Shown: positions 56,905 through 64,000 of the stretch, piece by piece
How positions within the stretch are numbered: the first letter of the stretch is position 1
How the letters are laid out: every line of letters starts with the position of its first letter
NCBI RefSeq assembly: GCF_018618755.1
Contig: NZ_JACSMR010000006.1
Coordinates: 1 to 64,000, forward strand
DNA from: Exiguobacterium sp. s193
GTDB taxonomy: Bacteria > Bacillota > Bacilli > Exiguobacteriales > Exiguobacteriaceae
DNA: 64,000 nucleotides
Reading direction: 5' to 3'
Program-made: the position numbers and the translations under genes
Notes under the pieces: model-generated
Database searches by the model: none
The model's input: the letters and a program-made list of their open reading frames with translations, nothing else
What the model was told of the DNA's origin: nothing

Positions 56905-58140
56905 ATGGATGAGTTTCAATCAGGCCGTTCTCGCCTAGAGCGAAAACGGCAGGAAGAAGAGCAGGCACGACGTACTTCGACACAGATACCAATCGAGCAA
57001 CAAGCAGACCAGCGGAGGCGGATGGATGAATCACAACAGTCGAATCATCGATACGTCGAGGATGGACCAACTTTGACGTCACGTCCGGTTCAGCAAAATC
57101 ACCAGGGATCGCAGAAAAGAACGTGGACTGGTACCGGTGGGCGGCTTTTCACCTTAGTCAGAAAATCTGCAAATCGAATTGGAATGAGTATGGCAGAGCG
57201 GACACGGTCGAATCGACGTAAAAATAGACGTTCGGAAGAAGCGGTACCAGATGAGGCAAGACAGGGCGCGTTAAAGAAACAGCCTGTCGAGAAGAAAAAA
57301 CGTCGCTTCAAAACGAAAATGTTTGGTCTGCTCTTAGTTCTAGCGATTGGATTTATCCTGTTTGCTTCACAACCGTTTACCTTTTTATTGATCGGAAGTG
57401 ACGCGAGACCTGGAGAATCGTTGCGAGGTTCAAGGTCCGATTCATTATCCGTCATGCAATTCGTGCCGTTATCACGGACGATTCAGTTGACATCGATTCC
57501 GCGGGATACGTATACACCGATCAGTTGCGAGGATGGGAAGAAAGATAAAATCACACATGCTTTTGCGTTCGGTGGGGAAGAGTGTACGCAAAACGCCGTC
57601 AGTGAATTACTTGATGTAGACATCGACAGCAAAATCGTCATCTCTTTTGATAGTTTCATTGGTTTAGTTGATCAAATCGGTGGGATAGATCTTGTTTCGA
57701 CGGGCACGTTCTCGGAACAGGACGCAAGCGGAAAAGCGAATCAATATGCGTTTCAAAAAGGAAAAGAATATCATATGGACGGAGCGATGGCGCTCGCCTA
57801 TTCCCGTCACCGAAAAACAGACAACGATGGTGCACGAGCCAATCGGCAATCGGAAGTTATTCAAGCTGTGGCGACACATTTGTTGAAGCCGACAGGATGG
57901 ACTAAAATTTCGGCAGCGCATGCTTACATGAAAGAAGAGATGAATTTAGATATCAGTGTCCGTCAAATGGCAACGGCAGGGCTATCACTTGCGTTGATGT
58001 CTGAGAAGCAGCACCTTGAAATCGAAGTCGTCAGTGACCGGCTGAATGGGATTTTCTATGATTTTCCGAATGAAAAAGCTTTGACACAACTGAGAAAAAA
58101 ACTACAGACGACGTTTTATGGAATGCTAGCAAATGAGTGA
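56905..58140 (+). CDS. LytR-CpsA-Psr (LCP) family protein
   Basis: 411 aa. A cytoplasmic tail of about 130 residues, highly charged (Arg/Gln-rich), one membrane helix (about 140-156) and an extracellular LCP domain. IGSDAR, RSDSLSVMQFVPLSRTIQLTSIPRDTY, DKITHAFAFGG, GLVDQIGGIDL and YSRHRKTDNDGARANRQ carry the Arg and Asp residues binding the lipid pyrophosphate. LCP proteins transfer teichoic acids or other glycopolymers from undecaprenyl carriers to peptidoglycan. The very long basic cytoplasmic tail is unusual. GGAGG precedes the ATG. Confidence 0.92.
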   Translation: MDEFQSGRSRLERKRQEEEQARRTSTQIPIEQQADQRRRMDESQQSNHRYVEDGPTLTSRPVQQNHQGSQKRTWTGTGGRLFTLVRKSANRIGMSMAERTRSNRRKNRRSEEAVPDEARQGALKKQPVEKKKRRFKTKMFGLLLVLAIGFILFASQPFTFLLIGSDARPGESLRGSRSDSLSVMQFVPLSRTIQLTSIPRDTYTPISCEDGKKDKITHAFAFGGEECTQNAVSELLDVDIDSKIVISFDSFIGLVDQIGGIDLVSTGTFSEQDASGKANQYAFQKGKEYHMDGAMALAYSRHRKTDNDGARANRQSEVIQAVATHLLKPTGWTKISAAHAYMKEEMNLDISVRQMATAGLSLALMSEKQHLEIEVVSDRLNGIFYDFPNEKALTQLRKKLQTTFYGMLANE

Positions 58141-58190
58141 ACCGTTTAATCTGGAAAAGGTTTTCTTCTCCTTATTGGGGGTATAAATTG

Positions 58191-58277
58191 ATGTACGCAG
58201 TTGCGCTTTTGAGAACGGAAGATATTGTTGTTAGAGACATCCATATCTTCAATATTCATACTTGGTTGTCTGAATAG
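58191..58277 (+). CDS. Possible 28-codon small ORF
   Basis: GGGGG 9 bases before ATG, encoding MYAVALLRTEDIVVRDIHIF then NIHTWLSE and TAG. The ribosome site is good, but nothing else supports translation; it may be a remnant. The rest of 58141-58413 shows no gene or clear terminator. Confidence 0.3.
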   Translation: MYAVALLRTEDIVVRDIHIFNIHTWLSE

Positions 58278-58413
58278 AAGAGGCGGAAGCAGGGGATTTC
58301 TGTATCACCGGTCAACTTATCTGAAAGGGGTCGGAAGCTCAGAGATTTCCAAATTCGCATAAGTATGAGTCGTTCGATAGAGGTGACTAACTCATCGAGG
58401 AGGGACCTAACAT

Positions 58414-59124
58414 ATGAATGTATTAGTTGTAGGTGCATCAGGTACAATCGGAGCTCGCGTCGTCAAGTCGCTTGCAAAAGGTCATCAAGTCACCGTCATC
58501 GTTCGTCATAAACATCTCGTCGAACGTTTTGAAAAGCTCGGTGTCAAAGCTCACTACGTCGACATTGAAACAGAACTCGAAAAAGTGATTGAACGTGGAG
58601 TCGCTGGTCAAAACGCTGTGATTTGTGCAGCAACTGCTGGTGTCGATGGTGAAGCAACTGAAATTGAGTTGCTCGACCGGACGGTTGCTTTGAAAACGAT
58701 TGATGCCGCGAAAAAGGCACGTGTCCGCCATTTCGTCCTCCTCAGTGCCTATGGTGCTGATCGTCCGAATCAGTTTAAAAAAGAAGTTTATCCATTTTAT
58801 GCTGCTAAAAACGCAGCGGAAGAGCAGATTGAGCATAGTGGTTTAACGTATACCATCATCTGTCCGGTGAATATCGTGGATGGAGAAGGTCTTGGGTTGA
58901 TTGAAGCAGATGAAGATTTAAAAGACGTGAAAGATGCGACGATTTCTGAAATTGATGTTGCATCCATCTTGGCGGCATCTGTCGACAATCGCGCATTGTT
59001 CAATCGACGCCTTGAAGTGAAACAAGGTAAAACGTCATTGAATGAAGCACTAGGTGGCGATGAGTCATTTGAAAGCATTAAAGATAATCGTCGTGTCAAA
59101 CAACAACTGCCACGTTATAATTAA
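58414..59124 (+). CDS. NAD(P)-binding SDR-like protein (NmrA/NAD(P)H-binding family)
   Basis: 236 aa. MNVLVVGASGTIGARVVKSLAKGHQVTVIVR is a classical dinucleotide-binding start; HFVLLSAYGADRP and SGLTYTIICPVNIVDGEG match atypical SDR proteins of the YwnB/YhfK type. The catalytic Tyr-Lys pair may be YPFYAAKNAAEEQI. Enzyme activity unknown; could be a redox sensor or epimerase-like protein. AGGAGGG precedes the ATG. Terminator follows. Confidence 0.85.
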   Translation: MNVLVVGASGTIGARVVKSLAKGHQVTVIVRHKHLVERFEKLGVKAHYVDIETELEKVIERGVAGQNAVICAATAGVDGEATEIELLDRTVALKTIDAAKKARVRHFVLLSAYGADRPNQFKKEVYPFYAAKNAAEEQIEHSGLTYTIICPVNIVDGEGLGLIEADEDLKDVKDATISEIDVASILAASVDNRALFNRRLEVKQGKTSLNEALGGDESFESIKDNRRVKQQLPRYN

Positions 59125-59133
59125 ATTTAAACA

Positions 59134-59183
59134 GAAAGAGCAGCGTACTTCCTAAAAAATTGGGGAGTGTGCTGCTCTTTTTT
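59134..59183 (+). terminator. Terminator
   Basis: AAAGAGCAGCGTACTTCC pairs imperfectly with GGGGAGTGTGCTGCTCTTT, followed by T residues. Confidence 0.8.
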
Positions 59184-59238
59184 CGTAAATTTTCAAGAGG
59201 ATTCTGCTACACTAATGAACAGAGGGAGTGGGCAGAAT

Positions 59239-59784
59239 TTGAAAAAATATCTACTATACGTGATTGTTGGAATAGCCATCTGTGGGATTGCCTATAAAAG
59301 TTATGATGCTTATCAAGCCAAACAAACGAAAGCCTTTAATCAAGCCACACAAGAAGCGCAAGGTGGATTGGATGTCGGAATGGTTGCACCGAATCTTAAA
59401 CTAGAGCAAGAGGGAAAACAAGTTGAACTATCTGACTTATCGGACCGTCTCATCGTCATCAACTTTTGGGCGACGTGGTGTCCACCGTGCAAACAAGAAA
59501 TACCAGAACTAAATAAATTCTCAGACACATCGGATATTCCGGTTTACGGAATTAATGTCACGACAGCTGAGCGGAAACGGACAGATGTTTCGGATTTCCT
59601 TAAAAAAACACCAATTGAGTATTCGGTTTTATACGATACAGCGGGTGAGTCAGAGCAGTCTTATCGATTAGTGGCGATGCCAGCCACCTATGTGATTGAC
59701 GCGGACGGTAAGATTGTCGCGAAGCATGTGGGTCCTGTCACATCGGATATGCTAAAAGAAATGGTGACACAAAAAGGAGGGTGA
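59239..59784 (+). CDS. Membrane-anchored thioredoxin-like protein (ResA/TlpA family)
   Basis: About 181 aa. A signal anchor (residues 4-20) is followed by an extracytoplasmic AhpC/TSA-Redoxin fold: PNLKLEQEGKQVELSDLSDR, VINFWATWCPPCKQEIPEL (active Cys81 and Cys84) and VAMPATYVIDADG (cis-Pro). It should reduce disulfides outside the membrane, as ResA does for cytochrome c maturation. TTG 59239 is chosen on GGGAG spacing; ATG 59215 has no ribosome site. Four bases before a Cys-rich unknown gene. Confidence 0.88.
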   Translation: MKKYLLYVIVGIAICGIAYKSYDAYQAKQTKAFNQATQEAQGGLDVGMVAPNLKLEQEGKQVELSDLSDRLIVINFWATWCPPCKQEIPELNKFSDTSDIPVYGINVTTAERKRTDVSDFLKKTPIEYSVLYDTAGESEQSYRLVAMPATYVIDADGKIVAKHVGPVTSDMLKEMVTQKGG

Positions 59785-59787
59785 AGG

Positions 59788-60240
59788 ATGGAAATCCATT
59801 GTCGGACATGCACGTACCAAGTATGCGTCGAAATAGGTCAGCCGGAAACATGGGACGGTTTTCCATCGATGCTGACATATGGTCTAGATCAATACCGGAC
59901 GGCGTTGCCCTTTCTATTTGTCCCGCCTTACCAGGAACCCCTCGTCAGCCGAAAACGAATTGATGACCAAAACCGGGCGATGTTAATTCGAGCGTATCAT
60001 GCCCACATTGACGAGATTGAAGGCGGCTGGGTCCCACATCAATATGATTTGTTCCAGTGTCCCACTTGCTGCACGATTTCCACGCGTTTTTGGTGTGCGC
60101 TGTTCGTCGAGTCGGGCATCATCGAGCCGACACATCACTGCGAACAAGATGGGGAAGTGCTTGGGCGGATCGCGCTAACGGACTTGAACGAGTTAAATTG
60201 TCCTGCGTGCAGTAATAAAACGTTATATTTAAGGAATTGA
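59788..60240 (+). CDS. Cysteine-rich protein of unknown function (CpXC-like)
   Basis: 150 aa with ten Cys in four groups: HCRTCTYQVC at the N-terminus, FQCPTCCTISTRFWCALF in the middle, HHCEQDG and a final NCPACSNK. Pairs of CxxC suggest one or two structural zincs; no signal peptide. The plan recalls CpXC/zinc-ribbon proteins. Start 3 bases after the thioredoxin-like gene with AGGAGGG, so the two are translationally linked, perhaps for thiol or metal chemistry (inference). Confidence 0.7.
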   Translation: MEIHCRTCTYQVCVEIGQPETWDGFPSMLTYGLDQYRTALPFLFVPPYQEPLVSRKRIDDQNRAMLIRAYHAHIDEIEGGWVPHQYDLFQCPTCCTISTRFWCALFVESGIIEPTHHCEQDGEVLGRIALTDLNELNCPACSNKTLYLRN

Positions 60241-60248
60241 CCACATAC

Positions 60249-60331
60249 GAAAAAGCCATTCGGAAAATGAGAAGACTGACGGTAAGCAGAGTCGCCCTGT
60301 AGTCGATTCATCGTCGGAATGGCTTTTTTAA
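60249..60331. terminator. Long bidirectional hairpin terminator
   Basis: AAAAAGCCATTC and GAATGGCTTTTT arms about 60 bases apart, between the Cys-rich gene and a convergent DUF3006 gene. Confidence 0.75.
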
Positions 60332-60337
60332 TGGTCA

Positions 60338-60547
60338 TCAACCCATTTGTCGAAACGAAAACGTTTGAAAGGATGACTGGGATGTACTCGAAGCATCGAT
60401 TGAATAAGTCGTCCCGTCAAAAAGAATTGTATCACCTAATCTTGCTTCTGTTGGTAAATAGCGGCGAGGGATAAAACTGGAACCGTTCTCCCAGAGAAGA
60501 ACAGCATATTTGCCATCAAGCCGTTCAAGCGTACCACGTTTGATCAT
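60338..60547 (-). CDS. DUF3006 domain protein
   Basis: 69 aa. MIKRGTLERLDGKYAVLLWENG, FIPRRYLPTEARLGDTILFDG matches DUF3006, a small beta-rich domain with the pattern D-R-x-E-G-x-x-A-V-L and LPxxxxxGD. It often sits next to competence or nuclease genes, not here. Function unknown. GGAGG precedes the ATG. Confidence 0.8.
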   Translation of the reverse strand: MIKRGTLERLDGKYAVLLWENGSSFIPRRYLPTEARLGDTILFDGTTYSIDASSTSQSSFQTFSFRQMG

Positions 60548-60785
60548 TTTGAACTCCTCCTACAATTACATCGAAGACAACCCTACGATAAGAGCTGTAA
60601 TCTCTCTCTCTGATTCTTTGTAATTTTAATCTTATGTTTGGTATATTCCCAATTCGTTTTATCTTTACACTTATTTCTCTAAAATAGGTGGGGGTCAATT
60701 TTAGCGCTACGCTTCAAACAATGCTTACGTTCGGCTTGAAACTGAAAAAACAGCACGAAATGAATGAATTCCTTCAGAGAATCGA

Positions 60786-60824
60786 AAAAGGGATTGCCCC
60801 TTTGGATAAGGTGACAATCCCTGC
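60786..60824 (-). terminator. nhaC terminator
   Basis: On the minus strand AGGGATTG pairs with CAATCCCT, followed by TTTTTC. It is separated from nhaC by repeat copy B. Confidence 0.75.
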
Positions 60825-60860
60825 TTTGTTGATTAGCGTTAATAGATTTGACCTACGTCT

Positions 60861-60998
60861 CAGACTGTAGACAAAGTGCTATCGGGAGATACAGCGTCTT
60901 TTTTCGTTGCCTTCCTCGGGCGAGGCGCGTTAAAGACGCACTTTTTCCCGTAGGAGTCAACGAAACGCGACGCTTCATAAGAGTTTGTCTACACGCTG
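60861..60998. repeat. MITE-like palindromic repeat, copy B (short form)
   Basis: 138 bases. Ends CAGACTGTAGACAAA and, inverted, CAGCGTGTAGACAAA (13 of 15). Flanked by GACCTACGTCT (60850-60860) and GACCTACATCT (60999-61009), a probable 11-bp target duplication with one change. It shares long blocks with copy A at 19888-20212. It lies between the nhaC stop and the nhaC terminator. The remaining 60548-60785 has no firm gene. Confidence 0.7.
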
Positions 60999-61008
60999 GA
61001 CCTACATC

Positions 61009-62382
61009 TTACGCTACTTTTGCGTCGGCTTGTTTTTTCGTCGGACGCGTGTAAGCAAAAATGAAGGTAAACAGTGGCGACAAGATTAAGAAAAAGGCGA
61101 ACGGAACATACGATGTGACGGGAACCCCGAGTGTCGATGCGAAGAACGCACCCGAAACACCCCATGGAATAAGTGGATTAACAAGCGTTCCACCATCTTC
61201 AAGCGCACGTGATAAAAAGCGTGGGTCAATCGACCGTTCTTCAAAAATTTTCTTGAAGGCTTGTCCTGGTAATAAAATGGACAGGTATTGTTCACCGGCC
61301 ATGAAATTCACGCCGATTGCAGCAAGCGCAACGGATGAGATGATACTTCCATCACGTTGCAGTTTCGAAACCGTTTTTTCGATGATGACATCGATGACAC
61401 CGATCCCACGTAAGACGCCCCCAAATGCTAATGCGAGCATGACGAGAGAGACCGACCACATCATCGATTGAATCCCTCCTTTACTGATGATACTCGCAAC
61501 GGTTTCATTGGCTGTTTCGAGTTTTAGCCCGTTTTGGATGACGGACATCCATTGTGCAATGTCCCAGTTTCCTTGTACGAGACCTGTCAGGAGCAGCCCG
61601 CTTAAGACACCAGCGATCAACGTAGGAATGACAGGGTATTTCCGAATCGCGAGAACCATTACGAGAAGCGGAGAAAGCAATGTCCAAGGAGATAATCGGA
61701 AAAGACTGTCGAGTGCTTGCTGTGTTGCCCCAATCGCCTCGGTATCAATCGAACCTGCCCCACGTCCGAAAATGAGGAAAAGAACAAATGTGATGGCGAT
61801 AGCGGGAAGTGTTGTCCCCATCATAAAACGAATATGATCAAAAACAGACACATTGACGATACCAGGCGCAAAGTTCGTTGTATCTGACAAAGGAGACATC
61901 TTGTCCCCGAAACAAGCGCCACTGATGATCGCACCTGCTGCGAGTGCAGGGTTAACTCCAAGTACGACAGCGATTCCCATCAAGGCAACACCGACTGTTC
62001 CAATCGTCGTAAACGAACTACCTGTAAAGGTGGAGACGATCATCGCGATGAGTAAAGCGCTTGGTGCGAACCATGTTGCAGACAAGGTTGATAAGCCATA
62101 ATGAAGCAATGTCGGGACGGCGCCACTCATCATCCAAACGGCAATCGTCATCCCAACGAGTAACATGATTAAAATGGGTTTAATGGCTTCACGAATTCCA
62201 TTGATCATATGCTCTTCAATTTGACTGAAGGGGAAGCCGCGGTAGACGGCATACCCGACAACAAAGATAAGACTTGATAAGATTGCGAGATGCGGTTCGG
62301 CGTGAGCACCGAATAGTGCGGATAATAAAATGATGATACTGATTCCTAGGATAGCTGCGGATTCACGAAAGGACATACGCAT
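61009..62382 (-). CDS. nhaC: Na+/H+ antiporter NhaC family protein
   Basis: 457 aa, about 11-12 helices. FTGSSFTTIGTVGVALMGI, GAIISGACFGDKMSPLSDTTNFAPG and the second-half MAGEQYLSILLPGQAFKKIF with LEDGGTLVNPLIPWG are NhaC signatures. It exchanges protons for sodium (or couples to malate/lactate as in MleN) across the cytoplasmic membrane. GGAGGTGG before the ATG. The stop codon abuts the right target repeat of MITE-like copy B, which separates the gene from its terminator. Confidence 0.92.
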   Translation of the reverse strand: MRMSFRESAAILGISIIILLSALFGAHAEPHLAILSSLIFVVGYAVYRGFPFSQIEEHMINGIREAIKPILIMLLVGMTIAVWMMSGAVPTLLHYGLSTLSATWFAPSALLIAMIVSTFTGSSFTTIGTVGVALMGIAVVLGVNPALAAGAIISGACFGDKMSPLSDTTNFAPGIVNVSVFDHIRFMMGTTLPAIAITFVLFLIFGRGAGSIDTEAIGATQQALDSLFRLSPWTLLSPLLVMVLAIRKYPVIPTLIAGVLSGLLLTGLVQGNWDIAQWMSVIQNGLKLETANETVASIISKGGIQSMMWSVSLVMLALAFGGVLRGIGVIDVIIEKTVSKLQRDGSIISSVALAAIGVNFMAGEQYLSILLPGQAFKKIFEERSIDPRFLSRALEDGGTLVNPLIPWGVSGAFFASTLGVPVTSYVPFAFFLILSPLFTFIFAYTRPTKKQADAKVA

Positions 62383-62503
62383 GCTTCCACCTCCTTATAA
62401 TATCTTTTATACGTTTATGCTTGTTTGCTTTTACGCACGAAAGTAATGAACAAATGCAATCTTATCGAAGATTGATTCATCCGTCAACTAAGAAAGGTTC
62501 CTT

Positions 62504-62557
62504 AGACTACAAAAAACAAGAGGAATACATGTTGCATGTGATATTCCTAGTTCTTTT
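62504..62557. terminator. Orphan hairpin in the nhaC-argC gap
   Basis: AGGAATA and TATTCCT arms around CATGTTGCATG, with A/T runs on both sides. It belongs to no annotated gene and might end a small RNA. The gap 62383-62634 holds nothing else I can name. Confidence 0.4.
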
Positions 62558-62634
62558 TCTGCGTAGCATCGGCTGAGTACTACTTGATCTACACAATCAG
62601 ATTGTAAAAAAATAAAAATGTGACGATTTTTTGT

Positions 62635-62648
62635 CGTAAACGCTTTCT
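62635..62648 (+). promoter_or_regulatory. cre-like site before the 31-codon membrane protein
   Basis: CGTAAACGCTTTCT matches the CcpA consensus TGNAANCGNWNNCA except for the first and last bases and one other core position. Confidence 0.35.
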
Positions 62649-62716
62649 TTTTATTTAAAAATCTTGCACAATAGGAAAGAAGCGATGTCTATTTTGTGAA
62701 CAAGAGGAGGATACAT

Positions 62717-62812
62717 ATGTTTACTGCGATTTTCGTTGTCGTCATTGCATTGATGGGAGCAAGCGTTTTTGGGATTGATCACTTAGTTGCCCAACGTGCC
62801 GAAAAAAGATAA
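62717..62812 (+). CDS. 31-residue single-span membrane protein
   Basis: MFTAIFVVVIALMGASVFGI then DHLVAQRAEKR. One hydrophobic helix with a short basic tail. Strong AGAGGAGG 6 bases before the ATG and a perfect terminator right after argue for real expression despite the length. No family recognised. A cre-like site lies 70-80 bases upstream. Confidence 0.65.
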   Translation: MFTAIFVVVIALMGASVFGIDHLVAQRAEKR

Positions 62813-62822
62813 GTACGAACTA

Positions 62823-62881
62823 AAAAAGACTTTGACCAATCACATCTCTTAAGAGGGTGTGCTCGGTCAAAGTCTTTTTTT
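62823..62881 (+). terminator. Terminator of the small membrane protein gene
   Basis: AAAAAAGACTTTGACC pairs with GGTCAAAGTCTTTTTT. Confidence 0.88.
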
Positions 62882-62891
62882 TGAGTTTAAA

Positions 62892-62936
62892 TTAATAAAA
62901 ATACATTTGACAGTATAAATATACATGTGTTTAAAT
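62892..62936 (+). promoter_or_regulatory. argC promoter with two ARG boxes
   Basis: TTGACA (62907-62912), 18-base spacer, TTAAAT (62931-62936) preceded by TGT. TTAATAAAAATACA (62892-62905) matches the ARG-box core TGAATAAAAATACA at 13 of 14; AGTATAAATATACA (62912-62925) matches at 11 of 14. Their starts are 20 bp apart, about two helical turns, which suits an ArgR/AhrC hexamer repressing arginine synthesis. Confidence 0.65.
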
Positions 62937-62969
62937 CAGTTTATCATTCTTGGTAAAGGGGCGTACAAC

Positions 62970-64000
62970 ATGAAATGTACAATCGTAGGGGCAACAGGAT
63001 ATACGGCAATTGAGTTGATACGCTTGCTCGAGCAACATCCGAAGCTAGAAATTGTTTCGCTTGTCAGTGATTCAAAAGCGGAAACATCCATAACAGAAAT
63101 ATACACGTTCATGAATAAAAAAAACTATTCCCTTTTAGAAGAGTTCTCGCTCGAACATTTGGCAGCAGTTGGAACCGAGCTATTGTTCTTAGCGACACCG
63201 AGTGGGGTTTCGAAACGATACTTAGAACAACTGGGAGAATGGGAAGGAAAAGTAATTGATTTAAGTGGAGACTTACGAATCGAAGAAACGGCCTATGAGC
63301 AGTGGTATGGCAAGTCAGCGATTGAGCCAGCCATTCAAGCGACAGCGACATACGGATTATCAGAATGGAACCGGGACGCGATTAAAGGGAGTCGGTTGAT
63401 TGCGAATCCCGGATGTTACGCAACAGCAATCCTACTCGGTCTCTTACCATTTTTGAAAGAACAATTAGTTGAACCGGATTCCATCATCATCCATGCGAGC
63501 TCCGGTTTGTCAGGTGCAGGGAAATCATTTAGTGAACAGACACATCATGTCCGATCGAATGAAAACATGCGTCTCTATAAGATGAATCGTCATCAGCATA
63601 TTCCGGAAATCGAATCCGTCATTCAGCGCATGACGGGACAAGAAACCATCGTTTCACTCGCGACCCATCTGATTCCAATCAACCGAGGCATCATGGCAAC
63701 GATGACGTTGACACCACGCGTTGAGTGGTCGGAGACAGTCTGGCGAACATGGTTGAGTGATTTTTATGAAGAGGAACGATTTGTCCGAGTCAGTACAGCG
63801 GACCCGGAAATCAAATCGGTCATTGGTAGCAACTATTGTGATTTGGCCGTTTATCTGGATTCGCGATCAGGGCGCCTGACGCTTGTCTCGGTCATCGATA
63901 ATATGCAAAAAGGGGCTGCGGGGCAGGCTGTTCAAAATGCGAACATCCTGTGTGGTTATCAAGAAGAGCTTGGATTGACGCAACAACCACTATTCATTTG
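62970..64000 (+). CDS. argC: N-acetyl-gamma-glutamyl-phosphate reductase ArgC (cut by the window edge)
   Basis: 343 codons present with no stop before the edge; the family is about 345 aa, so nearly complete. MKCTIVGATGYTAIELIRLLEQHP (NADP-binding start), LATPSGVSKRYL, DLSGDLRI, ANPGCYATAILLGLLPF (active Cys149) and the HRHQHIPEIE block define ArgC, third step of arginine synthesis. Start 62970 after AAAGGGG. Probably the first gene of an argC-J-B-D operon beyond the edge. Confidence 0.95.
   Translation, partial: MKCTIVGATGYTAIELIRLLEQHPKLEIVSLVSDSKAETSITEIYTFMNKKNYSLLEEFSLEHLAAVGTELLFLATPSGVSKRYLEQLGEWEGKVIDLSGDLRIEETAYEQWYGKSAIEPAIQATATYGLSEWNRDAIKGSRLIANPGCYATAILLGLLPFLKEQLVEPDSIIIHASSGLSGAGKSFSEQTHHVRSNENMRLYKMNRHQHIPEIESVIQRMTGQETIVSLATHLIPINRGIMATMTLTPRVEWSETVWRTWLSDFYEEERFVRVSTADPEIKSVIGSNYCDLAVYLDSRSGRLTLVSVIDNMQKGAAGQAVQNANILCGYQEELGLTQQPLFI

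Noticed and set aside
60688-60870. 60-codon frame (GTG start) reading TLQTMLTFGLKLKKQHEMNEFL
   Set aside because: The start resembles small holin-like toxins, but the membrane helix is missing, the ribosome site is badly placed, and the frame runs through the nhaC terminator and into repeat copy B. At most a decayed remnant.
1-64000. CRISPR array, rRNA operon, prophage, integron or replication origin
   Set aside because: No regularly spaced repeats, no rRNA sequence, no phage structural genes, no attC or DnaA-box clusters were seen.

Overview
The window looks like a chromosomal segment of a low-GC Gram-positive bacterium of the Bacilli, most likely Exiguobacterium or a close relative. This is inferred from gene content: an OppA-type peptide-binding lipoprotein, RocD, CsbD, YkyA, YhfH, YdhK, SwrC, YhgE/Pip, YidD, YitT and NfrA homologues, a CrtP-type C30-carotenoid oxidase, strong AGGAGG ribosome sites, many GTG/TTG starts, and operator matches to CcpA, CodY, WalR, ArgR/AhrC, Rex and SigB consensus sequences. 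No prophage, CRISPR array or rRNA was seen. Mobile DNA is limited to the 3' end of an IS30-family transposase at the left edge and a few small palindromic, MITE-like repeats.

Layout. 1-13 kb: IS30 remnant, peptide-binding lipoprotein, MgtC-like protein, arginine/ornithine-type antiporter, an EAL phosphodiesterase with a degenerate GGDEF domain, ornithine aminotransferase, CsbD, a GlcNAc-type PTS permease, a DMT transporter, a wall-modifying pair (deacetylase plus YkyA lipoprotein) and YhfH. 13-25 kb: nitroreductase, two identical tRNA-Val genes (13.6 and 23.5 kb), a DUF1541 lipoprotein facing a kinase-regulator-phosphatase operon, a carotenoid pair (ICMT-like methyltransferase plus CrtP), a large RND exporter and a PfoR-family permease with an elaborate attenuator-like leader. 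25-38 kb: mostly single genes (phosphoesterase, YhgE/TetR, oxidoreductases, YidD, a CorC-like transporter, Ohr, a DJ-1/PfpI protein, an epimerase). 38-45 kb: two tandem M23 peptidase paralogues, a TPP riboswitch with thiD-thiM-thiE, and a CadC-like regulator. 45-64 kb: a stand-alone sensory module, YitT, a formate/nitrite channel, an M29 aminopeptidase, MurB, acetyltransferases, several unrecognised proteins, an NfrA-LCP pair, a TlpA-like protein, NhaC and the start of argC.

How the parts fit. Three genes concern arginine metabolism (the antiporter at 2.7 kb, rocD, and argC at the right edge). Two of them carry good ARG-box matches, so an ArgR/AhrC regulon is likely. Thiamine salvage is a compact overlapping operon under one riboswitch. 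Envelope upkeep recurs: deacetylase/YkyA behind a perfect WalR box, two EnvC/CwlO-like M23 proteins, MurB, an LCP ligase and YidD.

The most unusual items are the following. (1) The leader of the PfoR-family gene has a 17-codon reading frame with its own ribosome site, overlapping mutually exclusive stems and an intrinsic terminator. (2) An 8-codon reading frame has its stop overlapping the yitT start. (3) Three 11-bp direct repeats lie between a two-component operon and a divergent DUF1541 lipoprotein. (4) A MITE-like repeat family is present in two copies, each flanked by direct repeats. (5) A membrane methyltransferase is coupled to a carotenoid oxidase.
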